Positions 54,010 through 64,000 of a stretch of DNA of 64,000 nucleotides are shown here, in pieces; position 1 is the first letter of the stretch; every line of letters starts with the position of its first letter. The notes beneath the pieces are model-generated. The model was not told where the DNA came from. It saw nothing but the letters and a program-made list of their open reading frames with translations, and did not search any database. The stretch is from positions 66,139,852 to 66,203,851 of the forward strand of contig NC_084463.1 in assembly GCF_027409185.1 (NCBI RefSeq), written 5' to 3'. Origin of the DNA: Cynocephalus volans. Taxonomy: Eukaryota; Chordata; Mammalia; Dermoptera; Cynocephalidae. The position numbers and the translations under genes were made by a program.

Positions 54010-54350
54010 ATGCATTGTCTCAGTCCCTTCAGGATGTTGTAACAGAATGTCATGGACTGGGTGTCTCAGAACAACAGAAATTTGTTTCTCACAGTTCTGG
54101 AGGCTGCAAGTCCAAGATCAAGGTGCAGAAAGATTCGGCGTCTGGTGAGGACCAGCTTCCTGGTTCTCAGGTGAAACCTTCTCACTGCGACCTCACATGG
54201 TAGAAGAGGTGAGAGGGCTCTCCTGGGACCCTTTCATACTGGCACTATCCCACTCATGTGGTCCCCTCCCTCGTGACCTACCCACCCCCTCATACCATCA
54301 CAGTGGGGCTAGGTCTCAATAAAGGGATTCTGGGAGGACAATTCAGTCCA
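54010..54350 (+). repeat. Old dispersed mammalian repeat, family not named
   Basis: Contains CAGAACAACAGAAATTTGTT then TCTCACAGTTCTGGAGGCTG, CAAGTCCAAGATCAAGGTGC, and CACATGGTAGAAGAGGTGAG, a sequence I recognise as recurring through mammalian genomes. I cannot give its class with certainty. It begins and ends near CAGTCC. Confidence 0.55.
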
Positions 54351-54464
54351 CAGCATGCACTGTCCTCTTGTCCGCGTGTCACTCCGTCATCAGCCAGTGA
54401 CTTGTTAGCCGCCGTCAGGTGGGGCATCTCCTGTGCTGGAGCCCGTCTTCACAGCATGAGCTTA

Positions 54465-54600
54465 CAGCTGGGCCGACTTGGATTTGAATCTGGAGCTGGC
54501 CACGAGCTGTGTGACCTCGGCTGAGTCACTCACCATCTCTGAACATTGGATTAGTTTCCTCTTCCTCAAGAAAGAAAGATAATAGCTACTTAAGAGCTGC
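54465..54600 (+). repeat. MIR SINE
   Basis: GACTTGGATTTGAATCTGGA, CACGAGCTGTGTGACCTCGG, CTGAGTCACTCACCATCTCT, then a degraded tail: clear MIR order. Confidence 0.7.
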
Positions 54601-54899
54601 TACCAGGGTGCTTTTCTGTACCCAGGGTCATTTTTTGAAGCTTTTTGACATGGGAGCAATCAACGCAGGCCCCACTTGCTGACTGGCACCCAGTGCTCTG
54701 AGCTGGAAGCCTGGCGGTCCTGAGAGCCGTCTTGTCCCCTCCATCCCCACAGTCAGCTGGCCGTTGCATGTCACCAATGCACCTGCTTGTCACCCCTCCG
54801 ATCTGTCCCTTCCTTCCACTGACTCCAACCCAGGTACGGCCTCCCTGTCCTGTTCCAGCACCACTGTGAATGCTTCACAGCAGAGAACCGCACTCCAGC

Positions 54900-55345
54900 C
54901 TGCGCACTCCCCAGACCCCGCAATCTGTCCTCCACATAGCGACAGCATGGTCCTCCCCTCCTCAAAAGCCAGTCCGATTGCGTCACTGCCTTTCACTCCA
55001 TACTTTTCAATGACTCCTCATTGCCTTCCGAGAAAATCCACTACATAAATCCAACTTTTCAGCCTCGTTCCTCGCATTTGGGATATGCACAGTGACAAAA
55101 CCATACGACAAGATGCTTCCTGCCCCGCTGCCTCTGCACACATGGTTCCATCTGCACAGAGGGCTTGTCCACCCTGGCTCATCCACTCCCCTCTGCCGGT
55201 GAACTCCTATGCATGCCTCAGTGCCTGGTGCAGGAGGGTCCCCCTGCTCCACACTGCCTCCCCAGCCTGTCATGCAGAAAGTCCCCCTCCCCTCCGTGCA
55301 TCACAATCACCTTTGAACAGCTCTAGGGTAGCATTTAAGATGTCT
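54900..55345 (+). repeat. LINE-2 fragment
   Basis: Includes CAAAAGCCAGTCCGATTGCG then TCACTGCC, CAATGACTCCTCATTGCCTT and GCCCCGCTGCCTCTGCACAC, in the L2 coding order also seen at 8.9 kb. Confidence 0.55.
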
Positions 55346-57559
55346 CACTCATTTTTCGTGAGCAGGCTGGGCCCTGCCCCTCGTCTGACAGCCCCTGGCC
55401 GCAGGAGTCATACATACGCATCAGCTAGTCACAAGGACAGAGTAGGTCTTGGGTGTGTTTTCACTGACTCAACAGAGCAAACAGTCTTTCATTGAGTTTA
55501 GCATGAAAACAACCTGCGATGGGACTTGTTAGCACTAAGGCTAAGGCCACTGGAAACTCTGTCCCCATTAGAAAGGACATTCTGCTGCAGCCCACTGGCA
55601 CCATGCCCTGTAAGATGAAACCTGCATGCCACCCTGACCAGCTGCTCCTGCATCGGGTCCTCACCATGGGGTTTGCCCCCACCCCTGCACCTCAGGCACC
55701 CTCCCCGAGTCCCACGGGTCACCCACATGACCCTGGGTCTCTCTAGCCCCTGCACCAACACAGCACATCGATGCATCTGTGCAAGAAGGATGGCAAGGTA
55801 TCCATTTCCATAATGGCCTGCATGGATGCGCATTTTCAGCCAGAAAAGAAGGTAGAGGAAGGAGCAGCTGACAGCGACCGTGGACCAGACAGTGAGAAGC
55901 CTTGGAAACGATGACATTATCAGAGAAGGGGCGGTCCCCTGGCCTTGCCTCTCATTCTTCCTTCAAACAGCACCCCCAGAAATGGAGATGTTACTCTGAA
56001 ACTTGAGTTCTACTCTTTCCTAGGAGTCCAGGGAAATCAAGCATTCATTGCCCCGAAGGTGTGGCAGCCACCTGGAAGCACACCGTGAGTGGGACGGGCA
56101 AGGGTCCGGGGAAGGAAGGATGCATGAGTAACGACACTCAGATGGGACCACGGAGGTGGCCCCAATGTGCTCGGGACCAGGTGGCCACAGCAGGAGGCAC
56201 GCCTCTAGTGCTGAGGGATTGGCATTTAAGTGGAGCCCCGCAGAGAAGAATCGCACAAGAACATGGTCCTCTCCTCCAGGGGCTTCTGGGAACGTGGCTG
56301 CACGGGACGCCACTCCCTGACCTGTCCACCCACCTGTCCCTCTTCTTCCATTTCATATGTGGTTGTTGCAAACATAAACACGAAAAGCCAAAGAGAAAAG
56401 CCCCCCTAACTTCTACGTCCTTCCCTGGGTTCCTCTGCACTTGCCAATGCCGTGTACTGAATGCACAAGTCTGTGAAAGCACAGGCTTCCCTCGCACAGG
56501 CAGCCCATAAAAATGCACACGTGGGAGGAAATCGCTATGAGAAAAGTGTAGAAATCACAACCATGGAAATAAGTCCCACTGCATGGAACAGAGAAAAGGT
56601 CGAGGGGACAACTGTCACCAGAAGGTGACTCCAGGGGCAGCCCTTGCTGGGACACATGGTGCTGGGGACGTCCCTAACTGCTCCTCGGAGGCTCAGCTGT
56701 GAAACAGTGCCAAGGACCTTTCTGAAAGTATTGCTGCAACAGCTTAGTGAGATTTGGAATGTCCTGGCACCCTGCAAAGCAGCATGTCAATGTCAGCTTT
56801 TTATTGACTGGAAAGAACCCATGGTGATGGTCTTTGCAGACAATAAATTAAATCCAGACTCTAAATATATTTACATAATTAAGTTTACCCACTTTTATTC
56901 ACCCAATACCCCTTACCTAATTTTTCTCTCATTTGCTCTCTACTTCTCTATTTAATTAAACTTCTTCAATGCAAATGCCAAAGGACAGCCACACCACACT
57001 CGCTCGTACTGAGGGACCCTCCCTGCTAAAATAGAACCGACTGAAACAGCACCTGGTAGAAAAGGGTGTGGGAGGTAAAAATATCAAATCAGAAACAATG
57101 AAGCCAGGGATGAGTCATGTCGTGCCCTGTCCTTCCACCTGCCAGCATCTGTCTCAGTCTGTGAGCATCTCTCTGTGTGGTGATTTAATTAACGCCTGAT
57201 CCCAGGTACTCAGCTATCTTAGGCCAGTGTATTCTCAACACCTCGTGCAGGCCACGAAGGCGTTTAATAAATATAAATGGAACCATTGCACTGGACTCAA
57301 GCACCTGCTACATCCTTAATCTATAATGCAGGCCTGAGAAGGGAAACGGCAGGGGTGATTTTATTTCAGCACCTACAGGCGCACAGAGGCTGGTCTTTTG
57401 CAGTGCAGAATGGTAGTCAGAAGCTATGCAATCCCAACTCTGTTCACTGTCGTACAGCATTTTTTGTTTTTTGTTTTGTTTTGTTTGTTTGCTTATTTGC
57501 TTTTTAAGTGAGAAGAAACATCAGAAGAACATTAGAGACCAGGAAGTGCGTCCTCTAGG

Positions 57560-57960
57560 GATGAGGAGACATTCTACTGGATTTTTTAAAAAATGTTTTC
57601 TCCAGAGTCATCTGCTTCATTAACAATGGTTTTTGTCTTAGAAGTCTCTCTCTGATTTTATAAACTGACATCACTTCTTGTTCTGTTATGAATGCACGCT
57701 GCACTAGGACTCCAATAAGCCCATCACACATTTTCACCATTTTGTCTATAGGCACTTTTTCTGCAGTGTAATCACTCATCTCCATTGTTACTATTATCAT
57801 AATCACCTTGACTCAGAACCATTTTGGCTATTTCATCATCAGCCAACGAATGAACAACTTGCAGTGTCATGTTGGTGCTCCAAAATATCTGAATTTGGAA
57901 CATTCCAGCTTTCAGATTTTTGGATTAGGGATGCTCCATCTGTACATACTGAAGTTACGT
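57560..57960 (-). mobile_element. Tigger-type (TcMar) transposon remnant, transposase C-terminus and terminus
   Basis: On the minus strand the frame at 57555-57806 reads TAEKVPIDKMVKMCDGLIGV, then AFITEQEVMSVYKIRERLLR and QKPLLMKQMTLEKTF, a C-terminal segment I associate with Tigger/TIGD transposases. Just upstream, DDEIAKMVLSQGDYDNSN lies in a different frame and ends at a stop, so the gene is broken. On the plus strand GCTCCAAAATATCTGAATTT and TTTTTGGATTAGGGATGCTC resemble Tigger terminal sequence. Confidence 0.65.
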
Positions 57961-58589
57961 TCTAGTATTAGGACACTACTGTCTTTCTCCATGTAACTCT
58001 ATGGATTAGATTAATCCACAGGTTTAATACTTTATACTCATCTGATAAGAATGTTAACAAAACATATGCAACTTTGGAAGGCTGAAGGGGATTATAAAGT
58101 CCAATGGATATGGAATTTCATCTCTGATTGTCAGGGACTATCACTCAGGTTTTTAAAAAATATTTCAATTCATATGCTATCCACTACATTCACTTGAGTA
58201 AATCAAACACTTCTGTATATTTCAATAAATCATTTAGGACTATTTGGACAGAAATCAAATTCAGATGCCAAATAGTTAAATCTCTAAATAATTTAAATTC
58301 AATTCAGTGGTAAAATACAGTCAAATACCAAATTAAATTCCAGATAAAATAAACAGTTAAATGTGAAGAATACAACCACAGAATCAGAAAGGAATGAAGG
58401 TATGTTTTAGGATGAATGAATTAGGATCAACTAAACCTAAGGAAAAAAAAATCACAAAGTAAATGATATGTAAACAAAATGAAAACAGCATACTGAGAAA
58501 AATATTTGTAATAAATATGTATTATCATAATTAACCTAAAACCTCTCTTAAGGAGAATTAAATATTCTCAAGATATTCCAAAAAATCAA

Positions 58590-59700
58590 AGAAAAGAAAA
58601 TTATTCCACACACATTCTATGAGGCCAGAATCACCCTGATAACTGAAATCAGAAAAAGATACAACAAAAACAAAACTTCAGGCCATTATCCCTGATGAAC
58701 ACAGATGCAAATATCCTCAACAAAATACTAGCAAACCCAATTCAACAGCACATCAAAAAGATTATAGACCATGATCAAGTTGGATTTATCTTGTGGGTGA
58801 GATGGTTCAAAATATACAAATAAAAAAGTGTGATATATCACATCAACAAAATTAAAGACAATAAGCATATGATCATTTCAGGAGGTGCAGAAAAAGCGTT
58901 TGATAACATTCAAAACTCCTTCATGATAAAAAAAAAAAAAACACTCAACAAATTAGCTATAGAAGAAAAGAATCAACACAACAAAGGCCAAGAAAGAACA
59001 GAAACAAGACAACGATGCCCACTTTCACCACTCTTGTTCAACATAGTACGGGAAGTCCTAACCAGAGCAATTAGGCAAGAAAGAGAACTGAAGTAAAGAA
59101 GTGCATCCAAATTGGAAAAGAGAAAGTCAAATTGTTCCTCTTTGCAGAAGACACGATCTCATTAACGGAAAAACCTAAGACTCAAAAGAAAAAGAAAAAG
59201 AAAAAAGAAAACAAATACTTTGATTAAAAAATGGACAAATGACCTGAGCAGCTAATCATCAGGGAAATGCAAAGCAAAACCACAGTGAGATATCTCACCC
59301 CAGTTAGAATGGATATTTTCAAAAAGACAAATAACAAATGCTGGTGAGTATGTGGAGAAAAGGAAACTCATACACTGTTGGTGGGAATGTAAATTAGTAC
59401 AGCCATTATGGAAAACAGTATGGAGATTCCTCACAAAATGAAAAAATAGAACTACCACATGATCCAGCAATACCACTGCTGGGTATTTATGCAAAGGAAA
59501 GGAAATCAACATGTGAAAGGGATACCTGCACTCCAGTGTTTATCGTGGCTCTATAGCAAGATTTGGAACCAAACTAAATGTTTATCAACAGATAATTAGA
59601 TAAATAAAATGTGATATATATATATATATATACAAAATGGAATACTACTTAGCCATAAAAAATGAAACTCTGCCATTTGCAACAATGTAGTAGCAGTTTC
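58590..59700 (+). mobile_element. LINE-1 with large internal deletion
   Basis: Begins in ORF2 reverse transcriptase ([18 protein letters not shown]-like, then [19 protein letters not shown]) up to about 59175. There it passes through an AAAGAAA-rich patch into the distant 3' part (GGGAAATGCAAAGCAAAACC, CCACATGATCCAGCAATACC) and ends GCCATAAAAAATGAAACTCT. The fingers/palm to C-terminal part of ORF2, over a kilobase, is missing. Confidence 0.8.
59612..59632 (+). repeat. (TA)n microsatellite
   Basis: About ten AT/TA units inside the L1 3' part. Confidence 0.9.
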
Positions 59701-60932
59701 ATTTGTGTCTATAGGTACGGAAAGAATGGAGTTGATAAGACTGATAATGCAGCACTAATTCCTTTTTAGTGTTGCAGCCTGTCCCTTACACTCTAGAGTA
59801 CAAGCATCTTCTAAGAGCCCCAGTCACACATACACTATTATAAATCAAATTCTCCTTTTCCACACACGTGCATTAAAAAGCTCTATATGACCATTAATTG
59901 GAAAGGTATTTACTCTATAGTTCTATTTGGGAAGATTTGACATATTTACCATATTGTGTATTCAATACATGATCCTGGCATAGCCCTTCATTTTAGCCCT
60001 TCATTCCAACCCTGGCTTGGAGATATTTGAAAAATAAAAATCGAACAATAAAAAATGAGACAAATAAAAACACAAAGTATTACACTATTTACATAGCATT
60101 TACATTTTATTAGGTATTATAATTAATCTAGGGATAATTTAAATTATATGAGGAGATATGCATAAGTTATATAAAATACTTCTCCATTTTATATAAGGAA
60201 ATTGAGCATCCTCAGAATTTGTAACTGAGGGGGGTCTTGGCACTAATTCCCCACAGATACTGGGGGACAACTGTGATGTTGTAAGCAAATGTTGGATAAG
60301 TCCCTCTTATGGGGAAGCTCCATTTAACAACACTAAAGGAAGGTATCCTATACCATTGACCCTTTAATTACTTAAAAATGAGAATACTAGAATGTCTTTC
60401 CTCTCTCTATTTACGTGGATGATATGCAACATTGTAAGAAATGATTGAGGCAGTTTTCAAAGAAAAAGTTTTTGGAAAGGTCCACACATATGATAACCTT
60501 TTCTTAATCTCCTAGGATACCTTTTTTTGAAGAATAATTGCTGGTCAGATGACACTTAAGAAAACTTATTAATTCATATCACTATATATTGGTAAGAGGA
60601 CAAACACTTCATCTCTTTCTAGGATATGCTAGCTTTTATAATTTTTTTCAATCTGATTATATTTAAATGGTGACATTTATTTAGTTGTTCACTTTTCCAA
60701 TTTCTAACAGGATTAAACTATTTTCATAGGTTTCTAAAAAGGATATAAATCCCCAGTTGCTAGATAACTTATTGACACAACTTATACATAAGCATTGCTA
60801 ATTTCTTAAACTCTGATAGGTGACAACAAAATATAGGTAGTGTGGGACACCTATTGTAAATAATTTTCTAAATGTTATTTATTAAAGATGAGTATATACA
60901 TAATCATTGTTTAAATAATTATTTATTATATA

Positions 60933-61026
60933 CGAAAGTGCTTCAAAAAGTTTATGTAAAAATTGAGAGACATGAATTAAGAGATGTACGAGTCTTTCCA
61001 TAAACTTTTTGAAGTAGCCTCATATA
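60933..61026. mobile_element. Mariner-like MITE, about 90 bp
   Basis: Perfect 16-bp inverted arms CTTCAAAAAGTTTATG (60941-60956) and CATAAACTTTTTGAAG (60999-61014), with weaker pairing outward to TATAC and CTCATATA and a 42-bp centre. The ends recall the CTTCAAAAAGTTCATGG-type mariner repeats of mammals, and TA steps flank it. Confidence 0.6.
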
Positions 61027-61641
61027 GTACTTTTAATATAAATACACACGTTGTGGTGGATGTCGTATATGAACACACACATATATGTATATATACATGT
61101 GTAAAGTATCTGATTTCAAATTATGCATCAAGGTGAATGAATCCAAAAAATCGATTTTATTTTTATATAACTAATCATTACAAGTTAATTATTATAAGTA
61201 ATTCCATCAACTATTAAAGATACAGTAGTTTAAAATACAATTGTGTTTCTAGATGCACTTTTTAAAGTGATACAGTTACACAGTCAGATGTGTTGTTTAT
61301 CTCAGTTAATGTTTTATTGTCGGACATATTCAGATAAAGAATGGCTGGGAACTTAATTAATAATTATAAATTTAAAAGTAGAGTAACAAACCAAATGTTA
61401 AAAATTGTGAGGTCATTTCTTATAGAATAAAAATTTATTTAATGAAATAATTGCTTCATTTAAAATATCTCTTTGAAAAACCTGCATCAGGTCAACGTTT
61501 TTTAGTCTCACCACAAACCTCCTCTACTGTTACTCTCAGCCCCCGGTGTTGATTTCTATAGTTTGTAAATCCAATCAGGAGTTTCACACCTTTCTGCATA
61601 ACTTAATCATCTATTTCCTAGAAGTGGGTGTGGTCTTAGGT

Positions 61642-61660
61642 GAATCTAATCACTTAAATA
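61642..61660 (+). promoter_or_regulatory. Candidate DUX-type homeobox site and TATA-like box upstream of the TRIM-like exon
   Basis: GAATCTAATCA at 61642-61652 matches the DUX4 consensus TAAYYYAATCA at 10 of 11 positions, with the first T replaced by G. A TTAAATA box follows at 61654-61660. TRIM43/48/49/64-type genes are known DUX4 targets in early embryos and FSHD muscle. A one-mismatch match alone would occur several times by chance in 64 kb, so only the position and gene family make it notable. Confidence 0.3.
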
Positions 61661-61685
61661 GCACACTCGTGCAGAGAAGACCTCT

Positions 61686-61803
61686 TCTCCAGGGACGACA
61701 GAATTTCCAGCTGCCAGGTGTTGAAGAGCTGAGAGTTACTGCTGACCTTGATATCAACAGATCTTCCAGAGGTTCCAGTCGTGAGACCGCTCATAGTAGA
61801 CTC
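61686..61803 (+). other. Possible 5' UTR exon of the TRIM-like gene
   Basis: About 25 bases below the TATA-like box begins a stretch of ordinary base composition inside very AT-rich DNA. It ends at CTCTG followed by GTGCGT, a plausible donor. Joining it to the acceptor at 63167 would leave a 1.36-kb leader intron. The start is a guess from TATA spacing, and I recognise no matching transcript. Confidence 0.25.
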
Positions 61804-63167
61804 TGGTGCGTATGGAATTGAGAGTAAAGGCCTTCATGCTTACTTTTCTTTACAGAAATACTTTAAATTTACCTGTCAGCCCATTTGGGTCTTGTTAATC
61901 AAATAAGTAGCTCCTAATTATTTTAAATGACATCAATGTAAAGTATCTGTAACTAGAGCATTTGTAATATATGGTTTGAGTTATATTAAGTTATTTGATT
62001 TATTTTTATTCCATTAGTTTCTATATTAGATTTTTTTTAGGCCTTAAAAATAATTTTCTGCAGTTTTTATGCAACTATGAAACCCATAACCACCTAAAAT
62101 GTTAAATATAATGTGTTAATATACTAGTTTTTATACACATTAACATAAAATGTGTTGAATTCATTACAAAACATTGTAAAATTCCTATTTGCTGTCTCTT
62201 TAAACTCTTCAGTTTGCAGACTAAAATTTGAAAAGTATTCAAAAACAATCCAACCAACTGGTAAGGGCTCCCAAGAAGTAGCATTGATCACCATAGGAAA
62301 TATTGGAAATAAAGATTAATTTGTGGTTCATTAACCTATCTCTGCATTCTTTAGTGTAGAGCAGAAAGCCCTGTGTTTATCTATTTTTTTTAAAAGGTAA
62401 TCGATTAATTGTTACTGATTATCACTGTAGGATGACTATTTACCTTTTCTGAAAGTAAAGGTACTCTCTCTGATGGTCTGAATTGACTCTGGGAAAACTG
62501 TTTTCCTAAACTAGAAATAATAGATAATTTTTACATTTTGCTTTTTTTGAAAGGATGAGTTTGATTTTTAAGTTAAAAGAATAAATTCAACTGTTTATAG
62601 TTTTAGGCATTGAAAGTTGAAGTTAACGTTGATTAAATTAGAGTAAACTGAATCAATTTTTCATCGTCTTTGGAAAACTGCATCAGTGACATAGGAGGCA
62701 GAGAGCATGGACTATTAGCAGAGAGACTAGGAGTTGTGTTGTTTATTACAATCATGGAGTCATTGGGAGAGAAAAAAAGAGAGACAGAGAGATTTTGGAA
62801 GTGCTTCTGGATTAATCAGCTAATACAAATAACTCTAGTATCATCCCAACTTTTACCCTCTGCCCCAAGATTTAAGCTTGTCCAAGTAATTTAGGTATGA
62901 TTGAGAACACTGCTTTTTTTTTTAAACAAAAAGGATATGAGAGGGCTATCTCATCTCACGTTCTCATTTGTATCACAGTATAAATCCAGTCTGTCTATAT
63001 TTATCAAGCCTAGGTTTCTACTGAGGGTAAATTAATGTGTAGATTGGACAGAGCTCAAGCAGACAAGTAGAACTATCCAAAAGCTTTTTTCCAAAGAATA
63101 ACTTCCACAAGAATAACTTTATCTCCTCTCTCTCTCTCTTTAAATTTTTTTTCGATTTTATTTTCAG
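61804..63167 (+). other. Possible leader intron of the TRIM-like gene
   Basis: AT-rich stretch between the candidate leader exon and the TRIM coding exon. The right end (TTTTATTTTCAG) is a convincing acceptor; the left end is tentative. No repeat or gene recognised inside. Confidence 0.3.
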
Positions 63168-63171
63168 AAAC
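63168..63171 (+). other. 5' UTR part of the TRIM-like coding exon
   Basis: Four bases (AAAC) lie between the predicted acceptor AG at 63166-63167 and the ATG. The acceptor follows a long T-rich tract (CTCTCTCTCT, then T runs). A spliced-on upstream leader is therefore expected. Confidence 0.5.
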
Positions 63172-63582
63172 ATGGATTCAGATACCTTGCAAGCCTTCCA
63201 GAGTGAGCTCACATGCTCCATCTGCATAAACTACTTCATAGACCCTGTCACCATCAACTGTGGTCACAGCTTTTGCAGGCCCTGCCTATACCTCTGCTGG
63301 GAGGAAGCCCAAACGTCAATGTGCTGCCCTGAGTGCAGGGAAATATCAGAGAAGCCAGACTTCAAAACCAATATTGCACTCAAGAGGCTGGCTTCACTTG
63401 CTAGACAAGCCAGGCCTTGTCACGTTGACAGCTCTAAGGACCAGATCTGTGTGGCACACAAGGAGGCAAAGGGGCTCTTCTGTGAAGTGGACAGAAACCT
63501 GCTCTGTGGACCCTGCTCTGAATCACTGGAGCACAGGGCTCACAGCCACAGTTCGATAGAATGTGCTGCGGAGGAATACCGG
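63172..63582 (+). CDS. TRIM43/TRIM64-like E3 ubiquitin ligase, first coding exon (partial gene)
   Basis: 137 intact codons starting [18 protein letters not shown]. The RING finger ligands are C15, C18, C30, H32, C35, C38, C52 and C55. The B-box 2 ligands are C93, H96, C104, D107, C112, C115, H121 and H124. This start, the [18 protein letters not shown] core and the AAEEYR end match the TRIM43/TRIM49/TRIM64 subfamily, and the wording is closest to TRIM64. RING-type TRIMs transfer ubiquitin to substrates. Coiled-coil and B30.2 exons would lie beyond the window. The ATG follows a TTTTCAG acceptor by four bases. A GTATGT donor follows codon 137; reading on meets a stop 15 codons later. It is antisense to PCNX2. 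There is no frameshift or lost ligand, so it may be functional, though a pseudogene with downstream damage cannot be excluded. Confidence 0.85.
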
Positions 63583-64000
63583 GTATGTGATACCCCTAAA
63601 GCAAATTTGGAATCTATAGGATTCTAAATCAGAGAGAGAGAGATGAGGACTTATGATAATGAAGTTGATGAGAATGGAGATGTTGGAGGTGGTAATTTTT
63701 CAATATAAATCCCAAGCTATCGATATGTCCTTTCCATGTTGCTAATCAATGTGATACTATAATCATGGTTGGGCTTAGCACTCAGTAAGGGAATTTTCCT
63801 TAGGAACATTGTCCAAATATGGGGAATTGGTGCGGATGTGGAGCAGGTGGCTAGTAGCAGGAATACTGGCTTCTGCTGCAAGCAGAACTCCTTTATAGAA
63901 AGATTATATAAAAACAAATTTCTCAGGAGATGGATTATATTATCTGCAGGGTGACTTAAAACTCTCTATTAAATATTTCCGTCACATTTAATATCCCAAA
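63583..64000 (+). other. First coding intron of the TRIM-like gene (partial)
   Basis: Begins GTATGT after codon 137 and runs off the window. It contains a short GA-rich run (about 63630-63645) and nothing else recognised. Confidence 0.6.

Larger units (their letters stand above)
52462..61600. other. Sequence upstream of PCNX2 exon A; presumed intron (partial)
   Basis: The acceptor TTTTCCTTAG precedes exon A, so an intron must extend to the right. The preceding pecanex exon is not recognised up to 64000. The region holds an old dispersed repeat at 54.0 kb, MIR, L2, a Tigger remnant, an L1 with a large internal deletion and a mariner-like MITE. I recognise nothing in 52470-54000, 55350-57550, 58000-58580, 59700-60930 or 61020-61600. 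The last two are strongly AT-rich. An open frame at 55498-55917 (minus) has a hydrophobic stretch but no family match. Confidence 0.6.

Noticed and set aside
55498-55917. 139-codon minus-strand frame with a hydrophobic start (considered as a further PCNX2 exon)
   Set aside because: It does not match the pecanex segment expected before exon A and lacks a phase-0 donor after a matching end.

Overview
This is mammalian nuclear DNA. It has long introns, spliced exons with standard vertebrate splice sites, and many interspersed repeats (L1, HAL1-like, L2, MIR, MER5A, Tigger, ERV LTRs). Two young SINEs are tRNA-derived. They carry Pol III A and B boxes, and in the longer copy a second tRNA-like unit. 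They resemble the tRNA-Ile-derived CYN-type SINEs known from colugos (Dermoptera). I recognised no Alu, rodent B1/B2, carnivore CAN, horse ERE or bovine tA element. A colugo-like placental mammal is my best guess, at moderate confidence and from memory of SINE families.

Main gene, minus strand, from about 52.5 kb down to 13.0 kb: six consecutive internal exons of a pecanex gene, best matching PCNX2 (pecanex 2). They total 771 bp (257 codons). All six reading phases join without a break across five introns, giving a hydrophobic multi-pass stretch from the middle of the protein. Earlier exons would lie to the right of 52.5 kb and later ones to the left of 13.0 kb. Neither is visible here. The last exon ends at a GC rather than GT donor.

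Right edge, plus strand: an intact first coding exon of a TRIM43/TRIM64-type E3 ligase (RING plus B-box 2) at 63172-63582, with a splice acceptor before the ATG and a donor after codon 137. About 1.4 kb upstream is a possible promoter and 5' UTR exon with a near-consensus DUX homeobox site next to a TATA-like sequence. The TRIM exon is antisense to PCNX2 and either sits inside a PCNX2 intron or marks a boundary of it. The rest of the TRIM gene lies beyond the window.

Everything else is intronic or intergenic. L1 fragments occupy about 20.8-23.1, 27.1-30.8, 40.6-43.6, 44-46.3 and 58.6-59.7 kb, and HAL1/L1 ORF1-type sequence about 3.1-4.4 and 46.5-48 kb. Two solitary LTRs lie near 1.35-1.93 and 31.77-32.45 kb. 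Other features are a Tigger transposon remnant, a mariner-like MITE, several minisatellites, a 60-bp tandem duplication and a perfect 19-bp-stem palindrome. Most long open frames in the window are antisense or repeat-derived.
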